Source: Metridium senile (Eukaryota > Cnidaria > Anthozoa > Actiniaria > Metridiidae). From it: 64,000 nt of DNA. Below, one piece after another: positions 1 through 10,280 of the stretch (position 1 is the first letter of the stretch; each line of letters starts with the position of its first letter). The notes under the pieces were generated by a model, which was not told the origin of the DNA, did no database searches, and worked only from the letters and a program-made list of their open reading frames with translations. The position numbers and the translations under genes were made by a program. Where the stretch lies: assembly GCA_949775045.1 (NCBI GenBank), contig OX459103.1, forward strand, positions 4,046,502 to 4,110,501, written 5' to 3'.

Positions 1-230
1 CTCCTTCATCCATTATCGCATCCATCCGTCTGCCATGTCTCAATCATTCATTTATTTCTTCATTCATCCATTCATTTGTTAATTCATTTATTCATCAAAT
101 TGTTAATTCATTCATCCAGTCATTCATCCATTCATTCATTCATTCATTCATTCATTCATTCATTCATTCATTCATTCATCCATCCATCCATTCATTCATT
201 CATTCATTCATTCATTCATTCATTCATTCT
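1..230. repeat. TTCA/ATCC-type simple repeat
   Basis: Imperfect, then nearly pure, CATT/TTCATCCA tandem repeat at the window edge, in the intron just before the first visible M13 exon. The same motif family recurs near 7.8, 10.4, 12.1 and 24.7 kb. Confidence 0.9.
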
Positions 231-280
231 ACCCATTGTCTTATATAATTAAAGTTAATGTGTTTTTTTTTTTTTTGAAG

Positions 281-3200
281 CTTCAAGTGGGAGACAAGCT
301 TTTTGAAAACACTAGGAAGATGCTGACATTCGCCATAAAGAAAAACTATGATCTTTTGAAAAAACCTGTGGACAGAAATGAGTAAGTACTAACGGAATAC
401 TAACGATTTCTTATGGAATGCATGCGTTTGTGTACGTAAAGCTTTTTCCGGTTGCGTTAACGCATAATTAACGCAAGGAAGATGTACGACTTTTTGCGTT
501 GAGAAACGGTAAATCTGTGGAAGCGTAATTTGTAGAATAGTAAGCTTGCGTTAAGGTACAAAAAGCTTGCGTTAACGCTAAGGTGTGCTTCGTAGTGCGG
601 CCAAACAGTCGACGTTGACGCACGATAAAGATACATAAATTGGTAGAATACGTGTGTCAAGTTACGGAATACATTAGTTAAGTTATGGAAAAGTTCTGAT
701 AAGCTTGCGTTAACGAAAGAGATACGTTAATTTACACGGTACTTAATCGAAGTATTGTACACCTGCGTAACACAAAACGGAAGTTAAGTTACGAGTAAAC
801 TTGCGATAATTTTGCGTACGTAAGACAAGTTAACGAAGTACTTACGCTGTGCTACCGAATATTTGCGTTTTTGTGCGGTTAACGTTCGATAATGTTGCGT
901 AAGTAAGACAAGTTAACGAAGTACTTACGCTGTGTTACCGATTATTTGCGTTTTTTTGTGCGGTTAACGTAATAATGTTGCGTTAACGTGTGAGATGTAA
1001 CTGGATGTTTGTTATGGTTGTAGGTGGCTTCTTGGTCCTTCACAAACTAACGGTTATTATGCACCACGACAGAATAGGATTGGTAAGATAGAAAACAGAA
1101 CTGTATTAGTTGTCAATATGGGGGCTTGCATTTATATAATAAAAAATATTATGCAGCCCCCCCCCCCCCCCCCCCCCCCTTCCTGGTTGGTAAAAAATAT
1201 CATAACCCCTTATATTTGCCCAGTTTATTAGATAGATGGATTTATTTATTTCAAAAAACATTGCAGCCCGAAGGCTTAAGTTACATAATTTATTATATAA
1301 CATATAGTGGTATACCGAGTGATATCAACTAGATAAAAAGCCTATCCTAGTCATGAAGATATCATTGATATCGCACATGTGTGATATCACTCTCAACCAA
1401 TCAACTTTCAAAAAAAAATATTTTTTTTTCTTCAATCTGTTATATAATAAACAGAACATTACATGTGCGCTTGGAGATATGAATTTTATCTTCTCGTGTT
1501 GAAAAGATATCCCACTCATTCGCTGCGCTCACTCGTGGGATATCTTATCAACACTCGAAGATAAAATTCATATCTCCATGTGCCCATGTAATATCCTCTA
1601 TATAATATATAATATAAAAATATAAGATAGTAAGAATATATAAAATAGTAAGAAATATTAATTGGAAAAATGATATCTATGTACATTAAAATTTTAGTAT
1701 TGCTAAATTATTTAGGAATAACATGAATTAAAATTTATGAAGCTGAACTGGGTTCTACTAAAGCTGCATGCAATTAGTAACAATCCCCCTATATAGTTTC
1801 CCAAAATAACATGACCCCCCCCCCCCCCTCAATATTGCCGACCACCTCCCTTACACTAATAAATGATCTCTAATAGTATTCAGTCATCGTTTTGATTGAC
1901 ATTGTCACCATCAGCCTATCATCATTATCATTTTCCTATCTATTTTCCCGTAACAATATCATTATTATGGTTATCATTATCATTATCATCATTATCGCTA
2001 TTATCTTCATCATGATCAACACCATGATTATCATCATCATTGTCATCACCATCATATTCATTATTACATCATTGTCATTATTATATCAATTTCATCATTC
2101 TTTGTATTGTTCTTAATTATTGTTTTCTTTACCTTTATTGTAATTTTCACTCATTATTATTCATGGTTATAAGTTTATCATTTTCACTTGATAATGGTGT
2201 TTGATAACGTCGAAACGTCATGTAAAAACTTTGTTTATTTCAATGTCTTATCGCAGAACTTGTTATTAATTAAATTACAATCATTATCATCATCATCATT
2301 ATCATCATTAAGTTTTTCCAATACTTTCTCAACAGTCTTTCTTGCTGGTATATTGCAGCCACCATTCTACAACGCTATATACCCTATGTAAGTTGTCAAC
2401 ACATGACATGACAATATATGCTACAGCCAAAATCGTTGCATCAAGACCAGCAAATTGTGAATTAAATTTTAATTTTGGGTTTTTCTGAACTGTGAATCAG
2501 TTTTGAGACAAAGCTTGTACGTTAACTTTTAAGTCATTGGTTAAATTATATAATGATAATAAAGACTTTATTTCACAAGGGTAACACTCACAATGTGATG
2601 CGCCTTACCGACTGGCCACCCAATTACAGTTTTGTACAAGTGAACCAATCAGAAAGTGAGAATTTGACATGCCGAGTGACAAACATATATTTATTAACTA
2701 TAAGCGAAGACAGTGAAGCGAAGTGTGATGCGCCTAACCATGGCCACCCAATTAAAATTTTGTACAAGTTAACCAATCAGAAAGTGAGAACTTGACTTCA
2801 GTATAAAAGACATTTCGAGTGACAAACATATTTATTCCAACAACTTAAAGTCAAGATATGAGTGGCTTTTGTACGCTAAGCTTACTTGTAAAACTCTTAA
2901 ATTGGGTTGCCACGGTAAAGGAGTGTTATGCTGTAAAAGTGATAAGGGAGCGGTCATTAATTACTGGGGGGAGGGCGGTAAATTTAGGGGAATTAGATTT
3001 TTTGGGCTTTGGTTTGTTCGATTTGGAGAGGGCCACACTTTTTTGGGCTTGGATTTGGGGTGGCGGGGACAGGAATTTTTGGGATGATGTTTTAGAAATC
3101 AGTTTACCTAACACTTATATAACTTGTGGCCTTAACAATGTAAGCTCCGCCTCCAAACTGAGTTAATGACAATTATTGTTGTTGTTTGTATATTGCCAGG

Positions 3201-3544
3201 TATTTAACGTATGGTGGTATTGGGATGGTAATAGGCCATGAAATAACACATGGTTTTGACAATCAAGGTATTTCTCTCTATTTCAATGATTTTCAGTACA
3301 TTCTACCTTGCAAAGTGCTAGTTTGACCGAGTTTGACCAAGTGAAATAGCATAATTCAGTGTACAAATCAGTTATTATTTCATGTTAACAGGGAGGTTGT
3401 ATGACAAAGATGGTAATATCAGAATATGGTGGTCACCGGAGTCAACTAAGAACTTTATTAAAAGAAGTCAATGCCTTGTTAACCAGTACAGCAACTTTGA
3501 AATGTTTGGAACCAACGTAAGAATGATGATGATGATGATGAAGC

Positions 3545-3576
<32 letters not shown>

Positions 3577-6509
3577 GTGATGATGATGGTGGTGGTGATA
3601 ATGATGATGGTGATGATAATAATGATGTTGATGATGATAACTACCGTGGAATGTTTAGAACCAAGGTAATAATGATGATGATGGTGTGATGAATTCCAAT
3701 ACTGAATACAGTTCTCTATCACAGATTAATGGAAATAAAACCTTAAATGAAAATATTGCAGACAATGGTGGAATAAAGATAGCTTACGATGTAAGTCATT
3801 TCATACTAATGACACGGGTGAAAAATATACTGCGCATGTTCAGATTTTTTTTTTAACAAAAGACTAACTGAAGATTTTACAAATGGTTTCATGTAATGTT
3901 TATGCAAATTTCTATTGTATTATTTGACCAGGGAAAGAAAACAACTAATGTAATGTGTTAGGGAAATATAAGCACTAACTTTTAAGATTTACCAAACGTT
4001 GGTAAATCTCCAATGATTTTATTATAAACACAACATCTTCCGAACACGTGCAGTGCGTTTTTCACCTTTGTCTTTACTAACACCATGGGTGATAAAGGGG
4101 TGCATCCAGGCAGTTAACACCCTCCCCCTGTTTTTGTACCCCTATTTTGTGTCTCCTTTGTGGGGTACAACCCTCCCCCTGTTTTTGTACCCCTATTTTG
4201 TGTCTCCTTTGTGGGGTACAACCCTCCCCGTTTTTGTACCCCTATTTTGTGTCTCCTTTGTGGTGTATAACCCTCCCCATAGCTGACTTCAGGTCTTCCT
4301 TAATATATCCTGTGCCCGTTGCTCCCTGAGGAAATTTTTGTTCTTCCCCTGTGCATACTAATATAATTCTTTGAAAAGTGTTGAACATTGCTTCCCAAAT
4401 CCTGGTGAAATATGTTGCATCTCTAAGCCGGATTAAACCACAAATAAAACAAACACTGCTTTACTACACAAAGTACCACATTGACAACTGTGACACAGGA
4501 ATCCCAAACAATACACAGGGTTCCCATACACTACAGCATATTCCTCCTCGGCCATGAGGCTTTAAAATGCTAAAATGTTAAAATGTTTGTAGCTGACTTC
4601 AATCCCAAACAAGAATCCATATTATTAAACTATAACCAATAGAGAAATGAAATGCATTCACTTCATTCTGCGTTCCCATTTATGGTGAGCAAATTTACCT
4701 ATAAAGAGATTAATATTGCCCTGGGACCCCCACAGCTGCGTTTCCAGTGTGGTTGGTCCTTGTAGTGTAGTGGCTTACACATCGGAATAGAAAGCTGAAA
4801 CTGTTGGGTAATTCAATTCCCGCCCAGGGCATATGATATTTTTCTCATGAATCTTAATAACCAATAGACATAACCAGTACAGGTAGTAAAATGACATCAT
4901 CGTGTAAAAGGCCTATCCTCTCATTCATAAATTCTATTTAGTCATCAACAAAATACTGAGTTGTGCTTTTCTGTTTTCAAGGGGTACAAGGCGTGGTCAA
5001 GTGCCCATGGAGCAGAGGGGGTACTACCTGGGTTAGGCTTAACAGTAGATCAGCTTTTCTTTGTTGGCTTTGCACAAGTAAGTGGTATTATTTACACATT
5101 TTTACATGACTACTGTTCGCTTTTAACTGTTGGTAATAATGATGGTGGTGATGATAATAATGATGGTGGGATGATGATAATGATGGTGGTGGTGATGATA
5201 ATGATGGTGGTGGTGATGATAATGATGGTGGTGATGATAATGATGGTGGGATGATGATGGTGGTGGTGGTGGTTGTACCGCCGCGAAAATGATCCCCGCC
5301 GCAATAATGATTCCCGCCGCAATAATGATTCCCAAGTCGCCGCAATATTGATCCCCGCCGCAATAATGATTCCCAAGTCGCCGCAATATTGATTCCCACC
5401 GCAATAATGACTCCCAAGTCGCCGCAAAAATGATCCCCAAGGAATTATGAACTTGGACAACTCGGGATCGATGGAGCATGGACTATTTCTATATTTTTCC
5501 ATGCATTTATCCACATTTATGTGAATCCCTTTTTGTGTTTTCGATCTCTTTTCTTTTTGTTTGCTTGCTTTTGTGTCATGAAGTGTTAAATATAACGCAT
5601 TTTAGCTATCATTTCAAAAGTTATTTCATTATCTATATACTGCCTTTCATCTTTGTTATCTATGTAGTGCTATATTTTATCTTTTTTGTCTCAATAATTT
5701 CTGTGTAGCTCATGTAATCAACTACAAAGTTGGAGTTTCAATTCAAATGATATCAGGGTTATTTGTTAAGGTTAAGTTAAGTTAGTAAAAGAGTTAAACG
5801 AGATTAAACTTCGCTTCAACAATATCTGAGATCAAATTCAAGTTTGAACCGAGTTAGATTTTTAAAGCGGTTTCGTTTAAAACACATCATAGAAATATTA
5901 AATTAAAATCATAAAATTATTTGAAGTAAAGCAATCCCCGTTGTCGCACAGTAGTTAGAAGTGATGATATAATAGGAGATTTGTGAAATTTTATGACAAC
6001 CTCAACAACTATGATTGTTCTATACATATGCATTTTACTTAGTTTTTACAGACATTAAACTTACCATATCCGGGTCATCTTTGTCCAAAGTACTTTGCTC
6101 ATTACTCCCAGTGATAATATCAACATGAGCGAACAGCAGAAGAATGAAAATGTAATATAGTTTAAAGAAGTCCATACTACAAGAGGGGGACATTGGGGTT
6201 TGCGGTATTGGCCATTTTTAATGCGATATTGCGGTAAAAGGAATACATTTTTGCGGTAATGCGGGATTTAGGATACCTCCGTTATGCGATATTTATCCCT
6301 TTTTAAGCGGTATTTCGGTGAAATAAGCAAAATCTAGCGGTAATGCGGGATTTAGAATTCCTGCGGTATGCGATATTAATGTTTTTTTTATTTTTTTTTG
6401 GTACGTATGGATGGTGAAAAAAAACAAAAACGTTTAATGTCCTTTAATTTTAATTAAATGTTGTGCGGTATGCGGTATTTGCGAATTTTCTTTTTGCGGT
6501 ATTGCGGTA

Positions 6510-6544
<35 letters not shown>

Positions 6545-8174
6545 TACAACGATGTCCAGAAAGGAATCCACGAGGTAGAGAATCAAATTTGATATATATG
6601 TTTGTTTTAAATGTGACATGCTCCATCGATCCCGAGTTGTCCAGGTTTACCATTTCCTTGGGGATCATTATTGCGGCGACTTGGGAATCATTATTGCGGC
6701 GGGGATCAATATTGCGGCGACTTGGGAATCATTATTGCGGCGGGATCAATATTGCGGCGGGGATCACTTTCGCGGCGGTACAGTGGTGGTGGTGATAATG
6801 ATGGTGGTGGTGATGATGATGGTGGTGGTGATGATGATAATGATGGTTGTGGTGATGATAATGATGGTGGTGGTGATGATAATGATAATGATGGTGGTGG
6901 TGATGATAATGATGGTGGTGGTGATGATAATGATGGTGGTGGTGATGATAATGATAATGATGGTGGTGGTGATGATAATGATGGTGGTGGTGATGATAAT
7001 GATGGTGGTGGTGATGATAATGATGGTGGTGGTGATGATAATGATGGTGGTGGTGATGATAATGATGGTGGTGGTGATGATAATAATGATTGTGGTGATG
7101 ATAATGATGGTGGTGGTGATGATAATAATGATGGTGGGATGATGATGGTGGTGGTGATGATAATGATGGTTGTGGTGATGATAATGATGGTGGTGGTGAT
7201 GATAATGGTGGTGATGATGTTGATAATGATCTTCATGGTGTTAGATCTGGTGATAATAATGATGATAAAATGATCACAATGTTTATGATGGCAGTTATTG
7301 TGATCATTATTTTTTATTTTAATAGAATTGATACACTGTAACTATTGTTATAACTGCTGATATCATTGTAACTAATTGTATATTTCCAGCCTTGGTGTAG
7401 TATATACACTAAAAAGCCAGCATTGGTCCAGATCAAAGTAGATGTACATTCAAATGCCAAATACAGGTGTGATTATATGCTTGATCTTGAACACTTATAT
7501 CTATCCATCTGTTCATGTGTTCAGTTTTCTTTTTTTGCTTCACATTAGAGTAGTTTCACATAAGCCTCTTCTTGTATGCTATTGTGTTTCTTATATGCTA
7601 ATGAGCTTGTTAATGACAAGAAATATAATGAATTCACGTGCATACGTTGTTACAATATAAACACAATTAAAGTCTTTCTTTCTAAATTTCACGTTTTTTA
7701 TATTGTAACAACGTATGCACATGAATTTGTTATATTATCTTGTCAACAAGCTCATTAGCATATAAGAAACACTTTAGCACACAAGAAGCAGCTTATGTAA
7801 AACTACTCTATTCATCTGTCCATCTATTCAACCATCCATTCTTTTATTCATCCATTCATTCAACCATCTATTCATTCTTTTGTTCATCCATTCATTCAAC
7901 CACCCATTCATCCATTTTTATCTCACATTTTAATATTTGATTTGTTTCTATATGAAAACTACCAAAACTTTGTAGTCTACACATATCTACATATTTTCCC
8001 ATTTATCTTCCTATTCATTCATCCATTTTTTTTTTCACATTTTAACATTTCATTTGTTTCTGAATATCTCCCAGAATTATAGGTACCTTGCAAAACTACC
8101 AAAAGTTTGCAGAGACATTCAAATGCAAACCAGACACATACATGAACCCATCCAAGAAATGTAAAGTATGGTAA
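281..8174 (+). CDS. M13 family zinc metallopeptidase (endothelin-converting-enzyme/neprilysin-like), C-terminal nine exons
   Basis: The 3' part of an M13 membrane metallopeptidase gene, a family whose members cut peptides at the cell surface. Exons read by splice sites and homology: 281-381, 1024-1082, 2336-2387, 3200-3267, 3392-3516, 3725-3790, 4982-5077, 7390-7466 and 8075-8174. They join in phase to 247 codons plus stop. The zinc site HEITH is at 3237-3251, and the glutamate of ENIAD (third zinc ligand) is at 3749-3751. The protein ends in CKVW, the CxxW terminus typical of the family. The substrate-binding asparagine region reads NGYY, and the segment around YDKDGN and FAQPWCS is closer to ECE than to neprilysin. 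The N-terminal cytoplasmic tail, membrane anchor and first part of the ectodomain must lie left of the window. All catalytic elements visible here are intact. The exact paralogue cannot be named without a phylogeny. Confidence 0.95.
430..1003. repeat. GTTAAC/CGTTAA-rich intronic segment with a tandem duplication
   Basis: The intron between the first two visible exons is dense in the palindrome GTTAAC in a GCGTTAACG context and is richer in CpG than its surroundings. A segment of about 80 bases is duplicated in tandem (about 805-880 and 885-967), each copy carrying AAGTTAACGAAGTACTTACG. No coding frame is supported. Confidence 0.7.
1157..1179. repeat. Poly-C run (23 C)
   Basis: Uninterrupted C homopolymer in an M13 intron. 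A second, shorter run lies near 1816-1829. Its length is probably uncertain in the assembly. Confidence 0.9.
1455..1594. mobile_element. Fold-back MITE-like element
   Basis: Inverted arms of about 60 bases: ACATTACATGTGC followed by GGAGATATGAATTTTATCTTC on the left, and the complement ending in CCATGTAATAT on the right. They flank a short GC-rich centre (CACTCATTCGCTGCGCTCAC). There is no ORF. It is interpreted as a non-autonomous DNA element in an M13 intron. Confidence 0.75.
1905..2310. repeat. ATCATT/ATCATC microsatellite
   Basis: Degenerate trinucleotide tract, mainly about 1905-2110 and 2275-2310, ending close to the acceptor of the exon at 2336. Long Ile-rich frames here are repeat artefacts. 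Confidence 0.85.
2592..2838. repeat. Tandem duplication of about 130-140 bases
   Basis: TGTGATGCGCC...GGCCACCCAATTA...TTTTGTACAAG...AACCAATCAGAAAGTGAGAA occurs at 2592-2668 and again at 2725-2795. Each copy is followed by GAGTGACAAACATAT (2674 and 2817). It is intronic, and the small open frame through it is not supported as coding. Confidence 0.75.
3521..3690. repeat. GATGAT/GGTGGT microsatellite
   Basis: Begins five bases after the donor of the exon ending at 3516 and fills the intron up to the exon at 3725. The Met/Val-rich frames are artefacts. Confidence 0.85.
4119..4290. repeat. 51-bp tandem repeat, about 3.5 copies
   Basis: Units starting ACCCTCCCC at 4119, 4170, 4221 and 4270 contain GTTTTTGTACCCCTATTTTG and GTCTCCTTTGTGG. 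The last unit is shortened by two bases. The period equals that of the large satellite at 29-59 kb but the sequence is unrelated. Confidence 0.85.
4640..4850 (+). mobile_element. tRNA-derived SINE, copy 1
   Basis: The tRNA-like part is at 4756-4831, with box A-like TAGTGTAGTGG and box B-like AATTCAATTCCCG, followed by the family tail AGGGCATATGATATTTTTC. The sequence upstream (CATTTATGGTGAGCAAATTTACC...GCCCTGGGACCCCCACAG) is shared with the copy at 18.4 kb, so the repeat is longer than the tRNA part. It lies in an M13 intron. Confidence 0.75.
5137..5273. repeat. GATGGTGGTGATGATAAT minisatellite, left part
   Basis: Same motif and same strand as the tract at 6783-7245. The two are probably one original array split by the transposon between them. 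Confidence 0.85.
5274..6782. mobile_element. Fold-back DNA transposon of about 1.5 kb, non-autonomous
   Basis: The termini are perfect inverted repeats: TGTACCGCCGCG at 5274 and CGCGGCGGTACA ending at 6782. Long arms (about 5274-5483 and 6607-6782) are built of a minisatellite alternating GATTCCCAAGTCGCCGCAAT and GATCCCCGCCGCAATAAT, and its complement on the other side. Inner arm ends share CTCCATCGATCCCGAGTTGTCCA. The interior (about 5490-6600) contains GCGGTATTGCGGTAATGCGG-type repeats (6190-6510) and a 31-base poly-C at 6511-6541. No transposase frame is present, so movement would need an enzyme supplied elsewhere. It sits in the M13 intron between exons 5077 and 7390. Confidence 0.85.
6783..7245. 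repeat. GATGGTGGTGGTGATGATAAT minisatellite, right part
   Basis: Long, regular array in the M13 intron. It has open frames in several phases because stop codons are absent from the unit. Those frames (Gly/Asp- or Met/Val-rich) are not genes. Confidence 0.9.
7547..7809. mobile_element. MITE-like palindrome with arms of about 115 bases
   Basis: Left arm AGAGTAGTTTCACATAAGC...GTTTCTTATATGCTAATGAG...CATACGTTGTTACAATATA; right arm is its imperfect complement ending TTATGTAAAACTACTCT. The spacer is only about 35 bases. It lies in the last M13 intron. Confidence 0.85.
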
Positions 8175-9360
8175 ACTTGGAAAAGACTTAACTGAAGACT
8201 TTCGTGAATAACACAGAACTTGGAGGAGAATTTGTTCTTTGATCAGAACTCTACATTGTTGTTGAACAAAAAGAAATTGCTGCGCATAGCAAAACTATGG
8301 ATTCTCAGTACTTGAATCTCCTCTTGTACAGTGACATATTTTGTTATGGTTTTGCTAACCAACCATTGTTATTTAGACAAGGAAAATTAAAAAATCTAAT
8401 GTGACAGTGGTTGGCAAATTATCATGATCACAATACCAACACTTGTAAACACTACGCTCACCTATTGTTTACTTGGAACTTTCTTTTAGAATTGTTTAAA
8501 CTGTTTCTGGTACACGAAAGAGATTCCCCTCAAAATACTAAATAATTCATTCATATTAAATCAAATTTATAAATTGAAATTAATGTCAACCAAATCAACT
8601 GATTTAGAATTTGTTGATCAAATAATAATAATGACATGTTAGCTTTGCTTCATATTTATAATCTAAAAATTATTATCCTGCGAGCAGAGATTTCTTTCTC
8701 TCTTATCTGGAACGTCATTCTAGGTAAGAGAAAGGAACCTCTGCTCGCAGGGTAAAAAATTATGCTAGTCTACCAAAATTTTGACCTATGTGATAATCCT
8801 CAATACACATTACAAATATTTAGCTGTTATGCTGTGTTGTTATTTTTGGTTTTGTATTCTACAACCCCCAGTTATACCCCCTCCTAAGTAGTTCAATGAA
8901 AGCTAGACTAGTGATAGTCTATGTTAGATAAGACCTACAAGCATTTTATTTGATTTAAAAATGATTACATACACTGTAACTATAGCTAGGTGCAAGAAGT
9001 TACATACTATACTCAAGGGTTTTGTTAATGTTTAGTTAGTATCTTATTCAATTTAATGATGAATGTTAGCTTCTATAATGTTTAAATTTTGTATTTTTAC
9101 AATGGATACACCCTTTTTGAGAAACTTAACAAAGAGCAAAGCCTACATAAATGTCTAGTTTACTTACTAGTTTCCATTTGTGTTATATATATATATATAT
9201 ATATATATTGTTATCTAGATTAGTGATTATTATGTTTGTTGCTGTTCTTGTATAACATTAATGAGCAGTTGTATTATCAAGAATAAAAAGAAAACTTGGA
9301 TGTTTACATGTACAATTTTTTGAAATGAGAATCTTTCTACAAATATGACAGTTTCGTTTA
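8175..9360. other. 3' flank of the M13 gene, no further gene seen
   Basis: Contains the M13 3' UTR and intergenic DNA, a small fold-back at 8677-8752, a (TA)n run at about 9185-9208, and an AATAAA-type signal near 9280 that could end the transcript. No coding exon was recognised. Confidence 0.6.
8677..8752. mobile_element. Short fold-back element
   Basis: CCTGCGAGCAGAG...CTCTGCTCGCAGG with inner pairing of CTCTTATC/GGTAAGAG. A compact hairpin of about 76 bases in the M13 3' flank. Confidence 0.75.
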
Positions 9361-10059
9361 CACCTATTTCAAAAAGGTTGTCCAAGGTGAAAGGTCATTC
9401 AAAGACAGAGAGGAATTATTGGCAATTAAATTTGCAACAGTGTAAAAAATGTTGACTTAACTTTACTGACGTTTCCAGCTTTAGCCCTTCATCGGAGTAA
9501 AAGAGAGGTAATAAGTCATTCCAAGATGGAAAAGGAATAATAGGCATACATGTTGTAGTGTCCAATTGCCTTGGACAACCTTTTCAAATAGTTGTAAACC
9601 AAAATTCCTTCCCATGTTGTAGTGACCTATCATGTTGGACAATGTTTTTGAATTAGGTGCAAGCCTATGATAGTCCTTTTCATCGTTCCGTGACCACAAA
9701 TGATAGTTCCAAGTCTAGGTTCACATTGTTTCCGCATGATAAATTATAGTTAACAGGTTCCCATTTAAAATCTGTACTTGTGCAAATTTTGTTGATGTGT
9801 GCTAAACACAGATCTACCAATCAGAGAAGTTCACTTCAGAAATAATATATTCTGATTGGTTAATCTGTGTGTTTAGCACACATCAACACAATTTGCATAA
9901 GTACAGATTTAAATGGGAACCTGTTAGTTTTGCTATGCGCATCAACATGAACCTCGACTTGGAACTATTATTCGTGGTCACTGGACGGAACTTAGCAAAG
10001 GACTATTTCCTTATTCTTGGAATGACCTATCACTTTGGACAACCTTTTTGAAATAGGTG
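9361..10059. mobile_element. Fold-back element of about 0.7 kb
   Basis: Outer termini CACCTATTTCAAAAAGGTTG (9361) and its complement CAACCTTTTTGAAATAGGTG (ending 10059). Inner arms of roughly 100 bases pair 9690-9808 with 9865-9995 (for example TTAGCACACATCAAC against GTTGATGTGTGCTAA). The right terminus is also part of the 80-bp tandem repeat that follows. Related fragments lie near 22.67 and 23.0 kb. No ORF. Confidence 0.8.
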
Positions 10060-10280
10060 ATCTTCTGATGGATAGTATACAAAGGTTACATCTCGCCACA
10101 TTGGGATATTACTGTTGGACAACCTTTTTGAAATAGGTGATCTTCTGATGGTTAGTATACAAAGGTTACATCTCTCCACATTGGGATATTACTGTTGGAC
10201 AACCTTTTTGAAATAGGTGATCTTCTGATGGTTAGTATACAAAGGTTACATCTCTCCACATTGAGATATTACTATCGGTA
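10041..10280. repeat. 80-bp tandem triplication covering the PPIH gene end
   Basis: AACCTTTTTGAAATAGGTGA recurs at 10041, 10121 and 10201, an exact 80-bp period. Each unit joins the fold-back terminus to the PPIH stop codon and last codons, read on the minus strand. Only the 10201 unit continues into the intact last exon. The other two carry truncated copies of the C-terminal coding end, which break off at GTTGGAC. Confidence 0.9.

Noticed and set aside
2858..3166. 102-codon frame in an M13 intron
   Set aside because: It lies in a G-rich intronic repeat-like stretch between two well supported exons, and no homology is recognised.
4119..4290. Relationship between this 51-bp repeat and the 51-bp satellite
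   Set aside because: The period is the same but the sequences are unrelated, so it is coincidence.
6618..7273. Frames of 110-200 codons (Gly/Asp, Met/Val or Ser/Pro rich)
   Set aside because: They are translations of the GATGGTGGT minisatellite and the transposon arms.
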